Part shown: positions 14,304 through 22,919 of the stretch, piece after piece
Layout: each line of letters begins with the position of its first letter
How positions within the stretch are numbered: position 1 is the first letter of the stretch
NCBI GenBank assembly: GCA_003521845.1
Contig: DPHB01000042.1
Location: 1,203-31,092 of the forward strand
DNA: 29,890 nucleotides
Direction of reading: 5' to 3'
Origin: Oceanospirillaceae bacterium
GTDB lineage: Bacteria; Pseudomonadota; Gammaproteobacteria; Pseudomonadales; Balneatricaceae
Program-made: the position numbers and the translations under genes
The notes under the pieces: generated by a model
Seen by the model: the letters and a program-made list of their open reading frames with translations, nothing else
Database searches by the model: none
What the model was told of the DNA's origin: nothing

Positions 14304-16196
14304 GTGCAATTCCCTGATCAATTTGATGTCATCGTTATCGGTGGTGGCCATGCTGGTACTGAAGCCGCATTGGCTAGTGCTCGTATGGGTGTCAAAACAC
14401 TATTGCTGACTCACAACATAGATACCTTAGGACAGATGTCTTGTAACCCAGCCATTGGGGGTATTGGTAAAAGTCACCTAGTTAAAGAAATTGATGCCCT
14501 TGATGGATACATGGCTAAAGCCACGGATCTAGCTGGTATTCAATTTCGTGTATTGAATGCCCGTAAAGGTCCTGCTGTACGGGCTACGCGTGCACAAGCT
14601 GATAGATCCTTATATCGTCATGCCGTACGAACGCAATTAGAAGCACAAGAAAATTTATCTATCTTTCAACAAGCCGTAGATGACATCATAATTGAACAAG
14701 ATCAGGTGCAAGGCGTAGTCACTAATATGGGCCTAACATTTATGGCCCAACAAGTTGTACTAACCGCAGGTACTTTCTTGGCTGGTGTTATTCACATAGG
14801 TATGGAAAACCACCAAGGCGGACGTGCTGGTGACCCACCCGCCAATACCTTGGCAACCAAACTACGGGAACGTCCGTTTCGTATTGAACGTTTAAAAACC
14901 GGTACGCCGCCACGCATTGATGCACGTACTGTTGATTTTAGCGTCATGCAAGAACAACCTGGCGATACACCCACTCCGGTGATGTCTTACATGGGTAACG
15001 TGACGCAACACCCACAGCAAATATCCTGTTACATCACCCACACCAATGAACAAACCCATGATTTAATTCGTCAAAGTTTAGATAGATCCCCCTTGTATGC
15101 CGGTGTTATTGAAGGTGTAGGTCCACGTTATTGTCCATCTATTGAAGACAAGATAATGCGTTTTGCCGATAAAAATAGTCATCAAATTTTTGTTGAACCA
15201 GAAGGACTTAACAGTATTGAGCTATACCCTAACGGTATTTCTACCAGCCTACCGTTTGATGTCCAACTTAACCTGGTGCAATCTATCAAGGGTTTTGAAC
15301 AAGCCCATATTATTCGTCCTGGCTATGCCATTGAATATGATTATTTTGATCCACAAGATCTTACGCCAAGTTTAGAAACCAAACTGATAAATGGTTTATT
15401 TTTTGCTGGTCAAATTAACGGTACTACGGGTTACGAAGAAGCCGGTGCACAAGGTTTGTTAGCTGGCGCCAATGCCGCTTTACGAGCTCAACAAAAAGAT
15501 AGCTTAAACCTAACTCGTGACCAATCTTACCTTGGTGTATTGGTTGATGACTTGATCACCAATGGTACGCAAGAACCCTATCGCATGTTTACTAGTCGTG
15601 CTGAATACCGTTTGTTATTACGCGAAGACAATGCTGATCAACGCTTAACTGAAATCGGCCATAAGCTTGGTTTGGTTAGCGAAGACCGCTGGCGACATTT
15701 TAACGACAAATGCGAAGTCATTGCTCAACAGCAAAAGATTATGCGCGAGAGCAAAGTGACTTTGCATAATGACTTGGGTAAACGACTTAATGAGCATTTA
15801 CAACAACCCTTGTCCAAAGACACCAATTTGCTGGATTTATTAAAGCGTCCAGAATTAGACTATGATCAATTACAAAAATTGGCTGACTTGCCCCCTATTG
15901 CGCCGGACTGTGGTGAACAAATTCAAATAGAGGCCAAGTATGCGGGTTATATTAGTCGTCAAAAGGATGATATTGCCCGCTTAAAGCGTAGCGAAAGCAC
16001 CCTCATACCAAACGATTTTGATTACAGTGTTATCGATGGTTTGTCTAACGAAGCTAAGGCCAAGTTGATGCAGGTGCGTCCAACTAGCTTGGGTATGGCT
16101 AGCCGCATTCAAGGTGTGACCCCGGCCGCTATTTCTTTACTGCTTATCTTCTTAAAAAAGCGGCAGTTAAAACAAAACGTTGCTATCAAAGCTTAA
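14304..16196 (+). CDS. mnmG: tRNA uridine-5-carboxymethylaminomethyl modification enzyme, FAD-dependent
   Basis: This is the FAD-binding partner of MnmE in wobble-uridine (U34) modification of tRNA. At 630 aa it matches E. coli MnmG (629). It has the dinucleotide-binding motif GGGHAGTEAA at 13-22, the conserved SCNPAIGGIGKSHLV with Cys47, the second conserved motif GTPPRIDARTVDF, TGYEEAGAQGLLAG, and a helical C-terminal domain that binds MnmE. The start is GTG at 14304, supported by AGGTAAG six bases upstream and by the family N-terminus. It is the first gene right of the candidate origin, and rsmG follows after 18 bases. mnmE is about 6 kb upstream. Confidence 0.97.
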   Translation: MQFPDQFDVIVIGGGHAGTEAALASARMGVKTLLLTHNIDTLGQMSCNPAIGGIGKSHLVKEIDALDGYMAKATDLAGIQFRVLNARKGPAVRATRAQADRSLYRHAVRTQLEAQENLSIFQQAVDDIIIEQDQVQGVVTNMGLTFMAQQVVLTAGTFLAGVIHIGMENHQGGRAGDPPANTLATKLRERPFRIERLKTGTPPRIDARTVDFSVMQEQPGDTPTPVMSYMGNVTQHPQQISCYITHTNEQTHDLIRQSLDRSPLYAGVIEGVGPRYCPSIEDKIMRFADKNSHQIFVEPEGLNSIELYPNGISTSLPFDVQLNLVQSIKGFEQAHIIRPGYAIEYDYFDPQDLTPSLETKLINGLFFAGQINGTTGYEEAGAQGLLAGANAALRAQQKDSLNLTRDQSYLGVLVDDLITNGTQEPYRMFTSRAEYRLLLREDNADQRLTEIGHKLGLVSEDRWRHFNDKCEVIAQQQKIMRESKVTLHNDLGKRLNEHLQQPLSKDTNLLDLLKRPELDYDQLQKLADLPPIAPDCGEQIQIEAKYAGYISRQKDDIARLKRSESTLIPNDFDYSVIDGLSNEAKAKLMQVRPTSLGMASRIQGVTPAAISLLLIFLKKRQLKQNVAIKA

Positions 16197-16214
16197 TAAA
16201 ATAAAAGTATCTAT

Positions 16215-16868
16215 ATGACCACTAGTTTACCAGCACAATGTGAGCAGCTTTTACGCGCAGGCTGCAGTGCTATGCACATTGATGTTAACGAAGCACAAAT
16301 ACAATTGCTTTTGGCCTATACAGAACAACTGCACAAATGGAACAAGGCATACAACCTCACGGCCATCCGCGAACCGGTAGAAATGCTTAAACTCCATATC
16401 TTAGATAGCTTGAGTGTGGTTCAAGAACTGGCCAAACTGCAGCCGCAACGTATTATCGATGTCGGCACCGGGCCTGGCCTGCCGGGTATGATACTCGCCA
16501 TCATGTGGCCACAAACCAGTATTGATTTACTCGACACCAATGGTAAAAAAACACGCTTTTTGACCCATTGTAAACATCTTTTTAAGCTGCATAACGTCAC
16601 GGTTTTGAATAAACGCGTTGAACAACATCAACCCGAGCAAGCTTATGACATTGTGGTATCTAGAGCTTTTGCCTCAATCAGTGATATGCTTGGCGGCTGT
16701 AATCAACTTGTTACACCTACAGGTGTGTTTGCACCCATGAAGGGGCAGTATCCTGAAACTGAGCTAGCGCAGATGTCCAAAGACTATCAGCTAGTAAGCA
16801 GCAAAGTGCTAAGCGTACCTGACGTAGAGGCCGAAAGGCATTTGCTTATCATTACTAAACAAGCATAA
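16215..16868 (+). CDS. rsmG: 16S rRNA (guanine-N7) methyltransferase
   Basis: This SAM-dependent enzyme methylates N7 of G527 in 16S rRNA (E. coli numbering); loss gives low-level streptomycin resistance in several bacteria. The 217-aa product has the Rossmann-fold SAM motif RIIDVGTGPGLPGM at about 79-92, the family segment WNKAYNLTAIREP (about 42-54), HILDSLSVV (61-69), and the catalytic-region sequence DIVVSRAFASI. Its length is slightly above E. coli RsmG (207). It sits in the conserved mnmG-rsmG-parA-parB order, 18 bases after mnmG and 29 before parA. Confidence 0.96.
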   Translation: MTTSLPAQCEQLLRAGCSAMHIDVNEAQIQLLLAYTEQLHKWNKAYNLTAIREPVEMLKLHILDSLSVVQELAKLQPQRIIDVGTGPGLPGMILAIMWPQTSIDLLDTNGKKTRFLTHCKHLFKLHNVTVLNKRVEQHQPEQAYDIVVSRAFASISDMLGGCNQLVTPTGVFAPMKGQYPETELAQMSKDYQLVSSKVLSVPDVEAERHLLIITKQA

Positions 16869-16897
16869 TTTATACAATAACAAACTAGGATTAATCA

Positions 16898-17662
16898 GTG
16901 GCAAAAGTAATTGCTGTAACTAACCAAAAAGGTGGTGTGGGTAAAACCACTAGCTGCGTCAATTTGGGGGCCTCGTTAGTGGCTATCAAGCAACGCGTAC
17001 TACTGATTGATTTGGACCCACAAGGCAACGCTACCATGGGTAGTGGTGTGGATAAAAATAGTTTGCGGTTCTCTACTTTGGATGTACTGACCGGGCGTGC
17101 TGAAGTCAATCAGGTGATTCACCTAAGAACGCCTGCAGGCTATGATTTATTACCGGCTAACGGCGACTTAACGGCGGCAGAAGTAGAGCTTATTGACGCC
17201 ACTAACAAGGAAGCACGTTTACGTAATGCTTTATCACCTCTGCATCATCGTTATGATTTTATCATTATCGACTGCCCACCTTCCCTGAATATGCTTACGG
17301 TTAATGCCCTCGCCTGTGCGCAAGGTGTTTTGATACCCATGCAATGTGAATATTATGCTTTGGAAGGTATAAGCGCCCTGCTGCACACGGTAAAGTTAAT
17401 TAAAAACAGTATTAATCCTAAACTGGTAATCGAAGGCATATTGCGCACCATGTACGATCCGCGCAATAGTTTAACCAACGACGTATCACACCAACTAATT
17501 AACCATTTTGGGCAGTTGGTTTATCGTACTGTGATACCTCGTAATGTGCGTTTAGCAGAGGCACCCAGTCATGGTTTGCCGGCGCTGATGTACGATAAAA
17601 ATTCTCGCGGTGCCGTGGCTTATTTGGCCTTGGCTAGCGAATTTATGCGTAAGCAAAAATAA
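16898..17662 (+). CDS. parA: Chromosome partitioning ATPase ParA (Soj)
   Basis: This deviant-Walker ATPase binds non-specific DNA and drives segregation of ParB-parS origin complexes. The 254-aa product has the deviant Walker A NQKGGVGKTT (Lys11 and Lys16), Walker A' segment LLIDLDPQGNATMG, and Walker B DFIIIDCPPSL. The short form, without an N-terminal helix-turn-helix extension, is the chromosomal ParA type. The start is GTG at 16898 with AGGA upstream. It is followed by parB after 14 bases, and the pair lies about 2.5 kb from the candidate oriC, as expected for an origin-proximal partition locus. Confidence 0.95.
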   Translation: MAKVIAVTNQKGGVGKTTSCVNLGASLVAIKQRVLLIDLDPQGNATMGSGVDKNSLRFSTLDVLTGRAEVNQVIHLRTPAGYDLLPANGDLTAAEVELIDATNKEARLRNALSPLHHRYDFIIIDCPPSLNMLTVNALACAQGVLIPMQCEYYALEGISALLHTVKLIKNSINPKLVIEGILRTMYDPRNSLTNDVSHQLINHFGQLVYRTVIPRNVRLAEAPSHGLPALMYDKNSRGAVAYLALASEFMRKQK

Positions 17663-17676
17663 TCCAGAGGTGAAAC

Positions 17677-18564
17677 ATGGTTAAAAAGCGTGGCCTAAAT
17701 CGCGGACTTGAAGCCTTATTGCAAGGCGCAGGTAGCTTGGACGTGGATCTAAACCAAGCCTCTGGGGAAAGCACCGATGAATTACAGCATTTGCCTGTTG
17801 AATGGCTGCAACGCGGGGTTTATCAGCCACGCCGAGATCTAGACCCAGAAGCCTTAGAAGAACTCGCCGCTTCGGTACGTCAACACGGCATCATGCAGCC
17901 TATCGTGGTCCGTAGTATTGGCGTTAATCGTTATGAAATTATTGCTGGTGAACGTCGTTGGCGCGCCGCTCAGTTAGCCGAGCTGCCTAATGTACCAGCT
18001 TTGGTTAAGGATGTGCCTGATGAATCTGCCATTGCTATGGCATTGATTGAGAACATTCAACGCGAAGATCTCAATGCCATGGAAGAAGCGATGGCATTGC
18101 ACCGTTTACAAGACGAATTTTCGCTTACGCAACAGCAAGTGGCTGATGCCGTGGGGAAGTCACGTAGCGCTATCGCTAACCTATTACGTTTACTACAGTT
18201 ACAAGAGCCTGTGCGTTTGATGCTAGAACGTGGTGACTTGGAAATGGGCCATGCCCGTAGCTTGTTAGCTCTAGAAGCCGATGACCAGCAGCAAGCCGCC
18301 CGTGAAGTTGTCGCTAAAGGCTTGTCAGTACGTCAAACCGAAGAACTCGTGCGCCGTAGCCAGCAACCAAAAGCAGAAAAAGCCAAGCCAAGTGGCGATG
18401 CCGATGTATTGCGTTTGCAGGAGCACTTGTCGGATAGCTTGGGCACCAAAGTGGCTATTCGACAAAACGCCAAAGGCAAAGGTCAGCTGACTATTGCCTA
18501 TGCCAGTTTGGATCAGTTAGACGGCATATTGCTGCGCTTAGATGCTCAGCATGATAAATACTAA
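17677..18564 (+). CDS. parB: Chromosome partitioning protein ParB (Spo0J)
   Basis: This parS-binding CTPase clamp spreads on origin-proximal DNA and stimulates ParA. The 295-aa product begins KRGLNRGLEALLQG, typical of chromosomal ParB (ParA-interacting N-terminus). It contains the N-domain motif GERRWRAAQ at 91-99 (CTP-binding arginine patch), ENIQREDLN at 125-133, a helix-turn-helix at about 150-171 (LTQQQVADAVGKSRSAIANL) and a C-terminal dimerisation domain. The ribosome site AGAGGTGA precedes the ATG. I found no full parS site (TGTTTCACGTGAAACA or close variant) in the window, so the sites probably lie elsewhere. Confidence 0.95.
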   Translation: MVKKRGLNRGLEALLQGAGSLDVDLNQASGESTDELQHLPVEWLQRGVYQPRRDLDPEALEELAASVRQHGIMQPIVVRSIGVNRYEIIAGERRWRAAQLAELPNVPALVKDVPDESAIAMALIENIQREDLNAMEEAMALHRLQDEFSLTQQQVADAVGKSRSAIANLLRLLQLQEPVRLMLERGDLEMGHARSLLALEADDQQQAAREVVAKGLSVRQTEELVRRSQQPKAEKAKPSGDADVLRLQEHLSDSLGTKVAIRQNAKGKGQLTIAYASLDQLDGILLRLDAQHDKY

Positions 18565-18653
18565 TTGCTGGCAATGAATGCAGCATATCGCTGCCGCAAC
18601 GGCAAAAAATCGTCGCAATTCATTAGACCTTAGCCGCAATGAAGTAATTTTGG

Positions 18654-18682
18654 TTGAGATTAGAGATCAAAATTACTATAAT
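18654..18682 (+). promoter_or_regulatory. Near-consensus sigma-70 promoter of the atp operon
   Basis: TTGAGA (18654-18659, five of six to TTGACA) is spaced exactly 17 bases from TATAAT (18677-18682). Transcription would start near 18689, giving a leader of roughly 67 bases before atpI. The -35 hexamer overlaps the TTG at which the atpI frame could formally open, which argues against that longer start. Confidence 0.85.
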
Positions 18683-18755
18683 CTCCTGCGCTTCAATGAC
18701 CTCCGTGTCTTTGTGGCACAAGAAAAGGATCAACCAAGCTGATGAGAGGGCCCTA

Positions 18756-19148
18756 ATGGCAATTGATAAGGCTCCAGATTGGTTGCTTAAAACCCTAAAA
18801 ACCCAAGTAATTATTATACTAATTATTGGAGTGGGTTTATTTATAACTAGCGCAGTAACTGGGTATTCGGTGTTGTTAGGTGGGGCTATTTATAGTTTGC
18901 CAGCATACTGGGCCATGCGACGCGAATTTAATCGCAGCAAGGCCGTGAATGATCCTGGGCGCACCCTGGCACAGATGTATGGCAACGAAATACTGAAGTT
19001 TGGCTTCACTATTTTGTTGTTTGTAATAGCGTTTACAGTTATTCAGCCTTTAGATCCTAAGGCTTTGTTACTCGCTTATATCGGTTCCTATTTGTTGGCA
19101 GCATTTTTGCCAGTGGTTATAGCTAAACAAACTTTTATGAATCGATAG
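18756..19148 (+). CDS. atpI: ATP synthase accessory protein I
   Basis: This small inner-membrane protein is encoded first in most atp operons and helps assemble the subunit c ring or supply Mg2+. It is not part of the final enzyme in most species. From the ATG at 18756 it has 130 residues with four hydrophobic segments, including IIILIIGVGLFITSAVTGY and a glycine-containing GGAIYSLPAYWAMRR, matching E. coli AtpI in size (126). The start is supported by GAGAGG upstream. Upstream in-frame TTG (18654) and ATG (18696) codons lie on or just after the promoter and are unlikely. The stop is 11 bases before atpB. Confidence 0.88.
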   Translation: MAIDKAPDWLLKTLKTQVIIILIIGVGLFITSAVTGYSVLLGGAIYSLPAYWAMRREFNRSKAVNDPGRTLAQMYGNEILKFGFTILLFVIAFTVIQPLDPKALLLAYIGSYLLAAFLPVVIAKQTFMNR

Positions 19149-19159
19149 TGAGATTAAAT

Positions 19160-19972
19160 ATGGCTAGTAGCTCTGCCGAATATATTAAGCATCACCTGAC
19201 CAATTTGACCTATGGCAACCACCCGGTAAACGGCTGGAGCTTTGCTGAAAGTGGCGAGCAAGCCGCGGAAATGGGCTTTATGGCCATTAACGTAGACTCC
19301 ATGGCTTGGTCCATTGGCTTAGGTGTATTTTTCATCTGGTTCTTTGCCAAAGTAGCAAAGACCGCCACCACGGGTGTACCGGGTGGTGCGCAAAACTTTA
19401 TTGAGATGATTGTTGAATTTGTTGATGACAACGTAAAAAGCGTTTTTCATCACAAAAATGCGATTATCGCGCCTATGGCGTTAACCATCTTCGTGTGGGT
19501 TTTCCTCATGAACTTGATGGACTTGATACCGGTAGATTGGATTCCAGCATTGGCTGCTGCCTCTGGTATTCATTTTATGAAGATCGTACCTTCTACTGAC
19601 TTGAACGTGACCTTGGGCATGTCGATAGCGGTATTTGTACTGATCATCTTCTATTCTATTCAGCAAAAAGGCATTATGGGCTTCTTAGCCGAGCTAAGCT
19701 TACAGCCATTAGGCAAGTGGGCCCTACCTTTCAACCTATTCCTAGAATTGGTTGGCCTGATTGCAAAACCTATTTCATTAGCTTTGCGTTTGTTCGGTAA
19801 CATGTACGCTGGCGAAATGATCTTTATTCTGATTGCATTGCTACCTTTCTGGGCGCAGTGGCTTCTTTCAGTGCCGTGGGCCTTGTTCCACATCCTGATT
19901 ATCACCTTGCAAGCATTTATCTTCATGGTGCTAACCATTGTGTATCTGGCGATGGCTCACGACCATCACTAA
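19160..19972 (+). CDS. atpB: ATP synthase F0 subunit a
   Basis: Subunit a is the membrane stator of the proton channel. From the ATG at 19160 the protein is 270 aa (E. coli 271), and the essential arginine of LALRLFGNMYAGE falls at Arg210 with Glu219, exactly the E. coli numbering, which supports this start over the GTG at 19148. Several membrane helices are visible (about 46-66, 101-122, 148-168, 191-220, 223-265). The C-terminus ends AHDHH. It acts with the c-ring encoded next and requires YidC/SecYEG for insertion. Confidence 0.97.
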   Translation: MASSSAEYIKHHLTNLTYGNHPVNGWSFAESGEQAAEMGFMAINVDSMAWSIGLGVFFIWFFAKVAKTATTGVPGGAQNFIEMIVEFVDDNVKSVFHHKNAIIAPMALTIFVWVFLMNLMDLIPVDWIPALAAASGIHFMKIVPSTDLNVTLGMSIAVFVLIIFYSIQQKGIMGFLAELSLQPLGKWALPFNLFLELVGLIAKPISLALRLFGNMYAGEMIFILIALLPFWAQWLLSVPWALFHILIITLQAFIFMVLTIVYLAMAHDHH

Positions 19973-20029
19973 TTTTTAGCAAATTTTTAACTTTTAATTT
20001 TAACTATCTCACTTAACTGGAGAAAACAA
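19973..20029 (+). promoter_or_regulatory. U-rich translational enhancer ahead of atpE
   Basis: The 57 bases before atpE are strikingly T/A-rich and unstructured (TTTTTAACTTTTAATTTTAAC) and end in the strong ribosome site CTGGAG. E. coli has a similar U-rich element before atpE that raises translation so that about ten c subunits are made per complex. The resemblance in composition and position is visible; the effect here is inferred. Confidence 0.7.
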
Positions 20030-20260
20030 ATGGAAATGGCTTTATTGTATATTGCTGGTGCATTGATCTTGGGCATGTCTGCCGTTGGCGCTGCTGTAGG
20101 TATCGGTGTTTTGGGTGGTAAGTTCTTGGAAGGCGCTGCGCGTCAGCCAGAATTGATCCCTCTACTGCGTACTCAGTTTTTCATCATGATGGGCTTGACT
20201 GACGCCGTACCTATGATCGGTGTTGGTATCTCTCTATACATCATGTTTGCGGTTGCATAA
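20030..20260 (+). CDS. atpE: ATP synthase F0 subunit c
   Basis: This is the proteolipid that forms the rotating c-ring. The 76-aa hairpin has helix 1 with the glycine-rich pattern GAAVGIGVLGGKFLEGAARQP, the polar loop Arg38-Gln39-Pro40 that contacts F1, and helix 2 with the proton-binding carboxylate Asp58 in MGLTDAVPMIG. No Na+-binding signature (Gln and Glu pair in helix 1 and 2) is seen, so protons are the expected coupling ion. Strong translation signals lie upstream. Confidence 0.98.
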   Translation: MEMALLYIAGALILGMSAVGAAVGIGVLGGKFLEGAARQPELIPLLRTQFFIMMGLTDAVPMIGVGISLYIMFAVA

Positions 20261-20293
20261 GCAAATCAACCCTAAACTGATGGAGATCTTGCC

Positions 20294-20764
20294 ATGAATA
20301 TGAACATGACAATTATTGGGCAGATCATTTCTTTTATTATCTTTGTGTACTTGTGCATGAAGTATGTTTGGCCACCGCTTACTGCGGCCTTGGCAGAACG
20401 TCAAAAGAAGATCGCTGAAGGTCTAGATGCTGCTGATAAAGCAAATCGTGACCTAGAAGCCGCTCAGCAATCTGTGGAAGCAGAATTGCAAAAAAGTAAG
20501 GCGCAAGCTGCCGAGTTAATCGAGCAAGCTAACAAGCGTGCAAATCAGATCGTTGATGAAGCGAAAACCGCCGCTCACACTGAAGGCGACCGCATTAAAG
20601 CGGCTGCAGCAGCAGAAGTTGAGCAGGAAGTGAACCGTGCCAAAGAAGCGCTACGTGCGCAGGTAGCTGCTTTAGCAGTGGCTGGTGCGGAGAAGATCCT
20701 AGGCGCGTCCGTCGACGTAAACAACCACCAAGAGCTTGTCGATAAGTTGGCAGCTGAACTGTAA
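20294..20764 (+). CDS. atpF: ATP synthase F0 subunit b
   Basis: This is the peripheral stalk subunit, which dimerises and links subunit a to F1 through delta. It is 156 aa, equal to E. coli. A single N-terminal membrane helix (about 6-26, IIGQIISFIIFVYLCMKYVW) with the conserved WPPL boundary is followed by a long Ala/Glu/Lys-rich coiled coil. It begins MNMNMTIIG, comparable to the E. coli MNLNATILG. atpH follows after 12 bases. Confidence 0.97.
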   Translation: MNMNMTIIGQIISFIIFVYLCMKYVWPPLTAALAERQKKIAEGLDAADKANRDLEAAQQSVEAELQKSKAQAAELIEQANKRANQIVDEAKTAAHTEGDRIKAAAAAEVEQEVNRAKEALRAQVAALAVAGAEKILGASVDVNNHQELVDKLAAEL

Positions 20765-20776
20765 GAGAGGTTAACA

Positions 20777-21319
20777 ATGGCTGAATCCATTACCGTTGCC
20801 CGTCCTTACACTAAGGCTGCTTTCGAAACGGCTTTAGCCCAGGGCGACCTGGGTAGCTGGTCTGAGTTTTTAGCTTTATCTGCAGCAGTCGTTGCTGATG
20901 AAGATCTGAAGTTAGCGCTGGATAATCCAGCTTTAGCAGCAGATAAGAAAGCCCAACTAGTGGTTGACGTATGTAGCGTTAACCAAGCCGTGTCCGAGCA
21001 AGGTAAGAATTTCTTATCTTTGCTGGCCGAAAACAAGCGCTTGTCATTGCTTCCTGAGGTTTCGAACTTGTTTGAAACCTTGAAAGCTAACCAAGAAAAG
21101 TCGGTTGACGTTTCTGTAGTTAGTGCTTTCGAACTAGGCAATGAGCAACAAGACAAACTGACTCAGGCGTTAAACGCTATGTTGTCGCGTGAAATTAATA
21201 TTACTACTACTACCGATGCGTCATTAATTGGTGGTGTTATCGTCCGTGCGGGCGACCTAGTAATAGACGGTTCAATACGTGGCAAACTTGGCAAATTGGC
21301 TGAGGCCATGAACACTTGA
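20777..21319 (+). CDS. atpH: ATP synthase F1 subunit delta
   Basis: This soluble subunit joins the b dimer to the top of the alpha3-beta3 hexamer. It is 180 aa (E. coli 177), with N-terminal TVARPYTKAAFETAL, the conserved segment FLSLLAENKRLSLLPEV, and the C-terminal family pattern IGGVIVRAGDLVIDGSIRGKL. A clear ribosome site (AGAGAGG) precedes the ATG. It sits in the standard order, 16 bases before atpA. Confidence 0.97.
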   Translation: MAESITVARPYTKAAFETALAQGDLGSWSEFLALSAAVVADEDLKLALDNPALAADKKAQLVVDVCSVNQAVSEQGKNFLSLLAENKRLSLLPEVSNLFETLKANQEKSVDVSVVSAFELGNEQQDKLTQALNAMLSREINITTTTDASLIGGVIVRAGDLVIDGSIRGKLGKLAEAMNT

Positions 21320-21335
21320 GTGTGAGGAATAGAGC

Positions 21336-22880
21336 ATGCAGCAACTGAATCCTTCAGAGATCAGTGAAATCATCAAGTCGCGTATTGAGCAGCTAGATGT
21401 TTCATCTGAAGCCCAAAATGAGGGCACAATTGTCAGCGTTTCCGATGGTATCGTATTGATCCACGGTCTGGCTGACGCTATGTACGGGGAAATGATTGAA
21501 TTCCCTGGAAACGTTTATGGTATGGCCATGAACCTAGAACGCGACTCCGTTGGCGCGGTAGTTCTAGGTGATTACGAAAGTTTGGTAGAAGGCCAAACTG
21601 CTCGTTGTACTGGTCGTATCTTGGAAGTACCTGTAGGTCCTGAATTGCTAGGTCGCGTCGTAGACGGACTAGGCAACGCCATCGACGGCAAAGGTCCTAT
21701 CGATGCTAAGATCACTGACGCCGTAGAAAAGGTAGCACCAGGTGTTATCGAACGTCAGTCGGTTGATCAGCCAGTACAAACTGGTTTGAAAGCAATCGAT
21801 GCCATGGTACCTGTTGGTCGTGGTCAGCGTGAGTTGATCATCGGTGACCGTCAGACTGGTAAGACAGCTATCGCGATCGATGCCATCATTAACCAAAAAG
21901 GCACGGGTGTTAAGTGTGTTTACGTAGCTATTGGTCAGAAGCAATCTACCATCGCTAACGTAGTACGTAAGCTTGAAGAACACGGCGCCATGGATCACAC
22001 CATCATTGTTAACGCCGGTGCTGCCGACTCAGCTGCTATGCAGTTCTTGTCGCCATACGCTGGTTGTGCAATGGGTGAATACTTCCGTGACCGCGGTGAA
22101 GACTCCCTGATTGTATTTGATGACTTGACCAAACAAGCTTGGGCTTACCGTCAAATTTCTTTGCTATTACGTCGCCCACCGGGTCGTGAAGCATACCCAG
22201 GTGACGTTTTCTACTTGCACTCCCGTCTCCTAGAACGTGCTTCTCGTGTAAACGAAAAGTATGTTGAAGACTTCACCAACGGCGAAGTGAAAGGCCAGAC
22301 TGGTTCTATGACCGCTCTACCTATCATCGAAACTCAAGGTGGTGACGTATCGGCTTTCGTACCGACTAACGTAATCTCCATCACTGACGGTCAGATCTTC
22401 CTAGAAACTGACTTGTTCAACGCCGGTATACGTCCTGCGATTAACGCTGGTCTATCTGTATCCCGTGTAGGTGGTGCAGCCCAGACTAAGGTTATCAAGA
22501 AGTTGGGTGGTGGTGTTCGTTTGGCACTAGCTCAGTACCGCGAATTGGCGGCCTTCTCTCAGTTTGCATCTGACTTGGATGACGCCACGCGCGCCCAGTT
22601 GGAACACGGTCAAGCCGTTACTGAATTGATGAAGCAGCACCAGTACTCGCCAATGAGCGTTGCAGAAATGGCTGTGAGCCTATTTGCTGCCAACGAAGGT
22701 TTCCTAAATGGTGTTCCACTAAACAAGATCGGCGATTTTGAATCAGCCCTTCTGTCTTACATGAACAGCGAACATACTGCTGTAATGGATCAGGTTAACG
22801 AATCTGGCAATTACAACGATGACATCGCAGCTTCCTTTAAGACTGGTGTTGAGCAGTTTAAGGCAACGCAAACCTGGTAA
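21336..22880 (+). CDS. atpA: ATP synthase F1 subunit alpha
   Basis: This is the non-catalytic nucleotide-binding subunit that alternates with beta. It is 514 aa, with Walker A GDRQTGKT at 170-177, the region LIVFDDLTKQAWAYRQISLLLRRPPGREA (split here for length: LIVFDDLTKQAWAYRQ, then ISLLLRRPPGREA), and the arginine-finger segment ISVSR type LSVSRVGGAAQ near residue 375. The signature PAINAGLSVSR is intact. A strong hairpin without a T-run follows the stop, before atpG. Confidence 0.98.
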   Translation: MQQLNPSEISEIIKSRIEQLDVSSEAQNEGTIVSVSDGIVLIHGLADAMYGEMIEFPGNVYGMAMNLERDSVGAVVLGDYESLVEGQTARCTGRILEVPVGPELLGRVVDGLGNAIDGKGPIDAKITDAVEKVAPGVIERQSVDQPVQTGLKAIDAMVPVGRGQRELIIGDRQTGKTAIAIDAIINQKGTGVKCVYVAIGQKQSTIANVVRKLEEHGAMDHTIIVNAGAADSAAMQFLSPYAGCAMGEYFRDRGEDSLIVFDDLTKQAWAYRQISLLLRRPPGREAYPGDVFYLHSRLLERASRVNEKYVEDFTNGEVKGQTGSMTALPIIETQGGDVSAFVPTNVISITDGQIFLETDLFNAGIRPAINAGLSVSRVGGAAQTKVIKKLGGGVRLALAQYRELAAFSQFASDLDDATRAQLEHGQAVTELMKQHQYSPMSVAEMAVSLFAANEGFLNGVPLNKIGDFESALLSYMNSEHTAVMDQVNESGNYNDDIAASFKTGVEQFKATQTW

Positions 22881-22888
22881 CTGACAGC

Positions 22889-22919
22889 TTGCGGTTCCTA
22901 GCTTAGCTAAGAACCGCAA
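22889..22919 (+). other. Intercistronic hairpin between atpA and atpG
   Basis: TTGCGGTTC (22889-22897) and GAACCGCAA (22911-22919) are perfect 9-base arms. The interior TAGCT / AGCTA can extend the stem past one mismatch. No T-run follows, so it is not a standard terminator. It may stabilise the upstream mRNA or lower atpG translation, fitting the 3:1 need for alpha over gamma. Confidence 0.6.

Noticed and set aside
18573..18623. Inverted repeat AATGAAT / ATTCATT and a small GCAGC / GCTGC hairpin after parB, as a terminator
   Set aside because: The arms are short, far apart (37 bases) and not followed by a T-run, so termination between parB and atpI is not supported.
21398..21413. parS-like sequence TGTTTCATCTGAAGCC near the start of atpA
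   Set aside because: Only 12 of 16 positions match the consensus parS palindrome, the centre is wrong, and it lies in conserved coding sequence. No full parS was found in the window.
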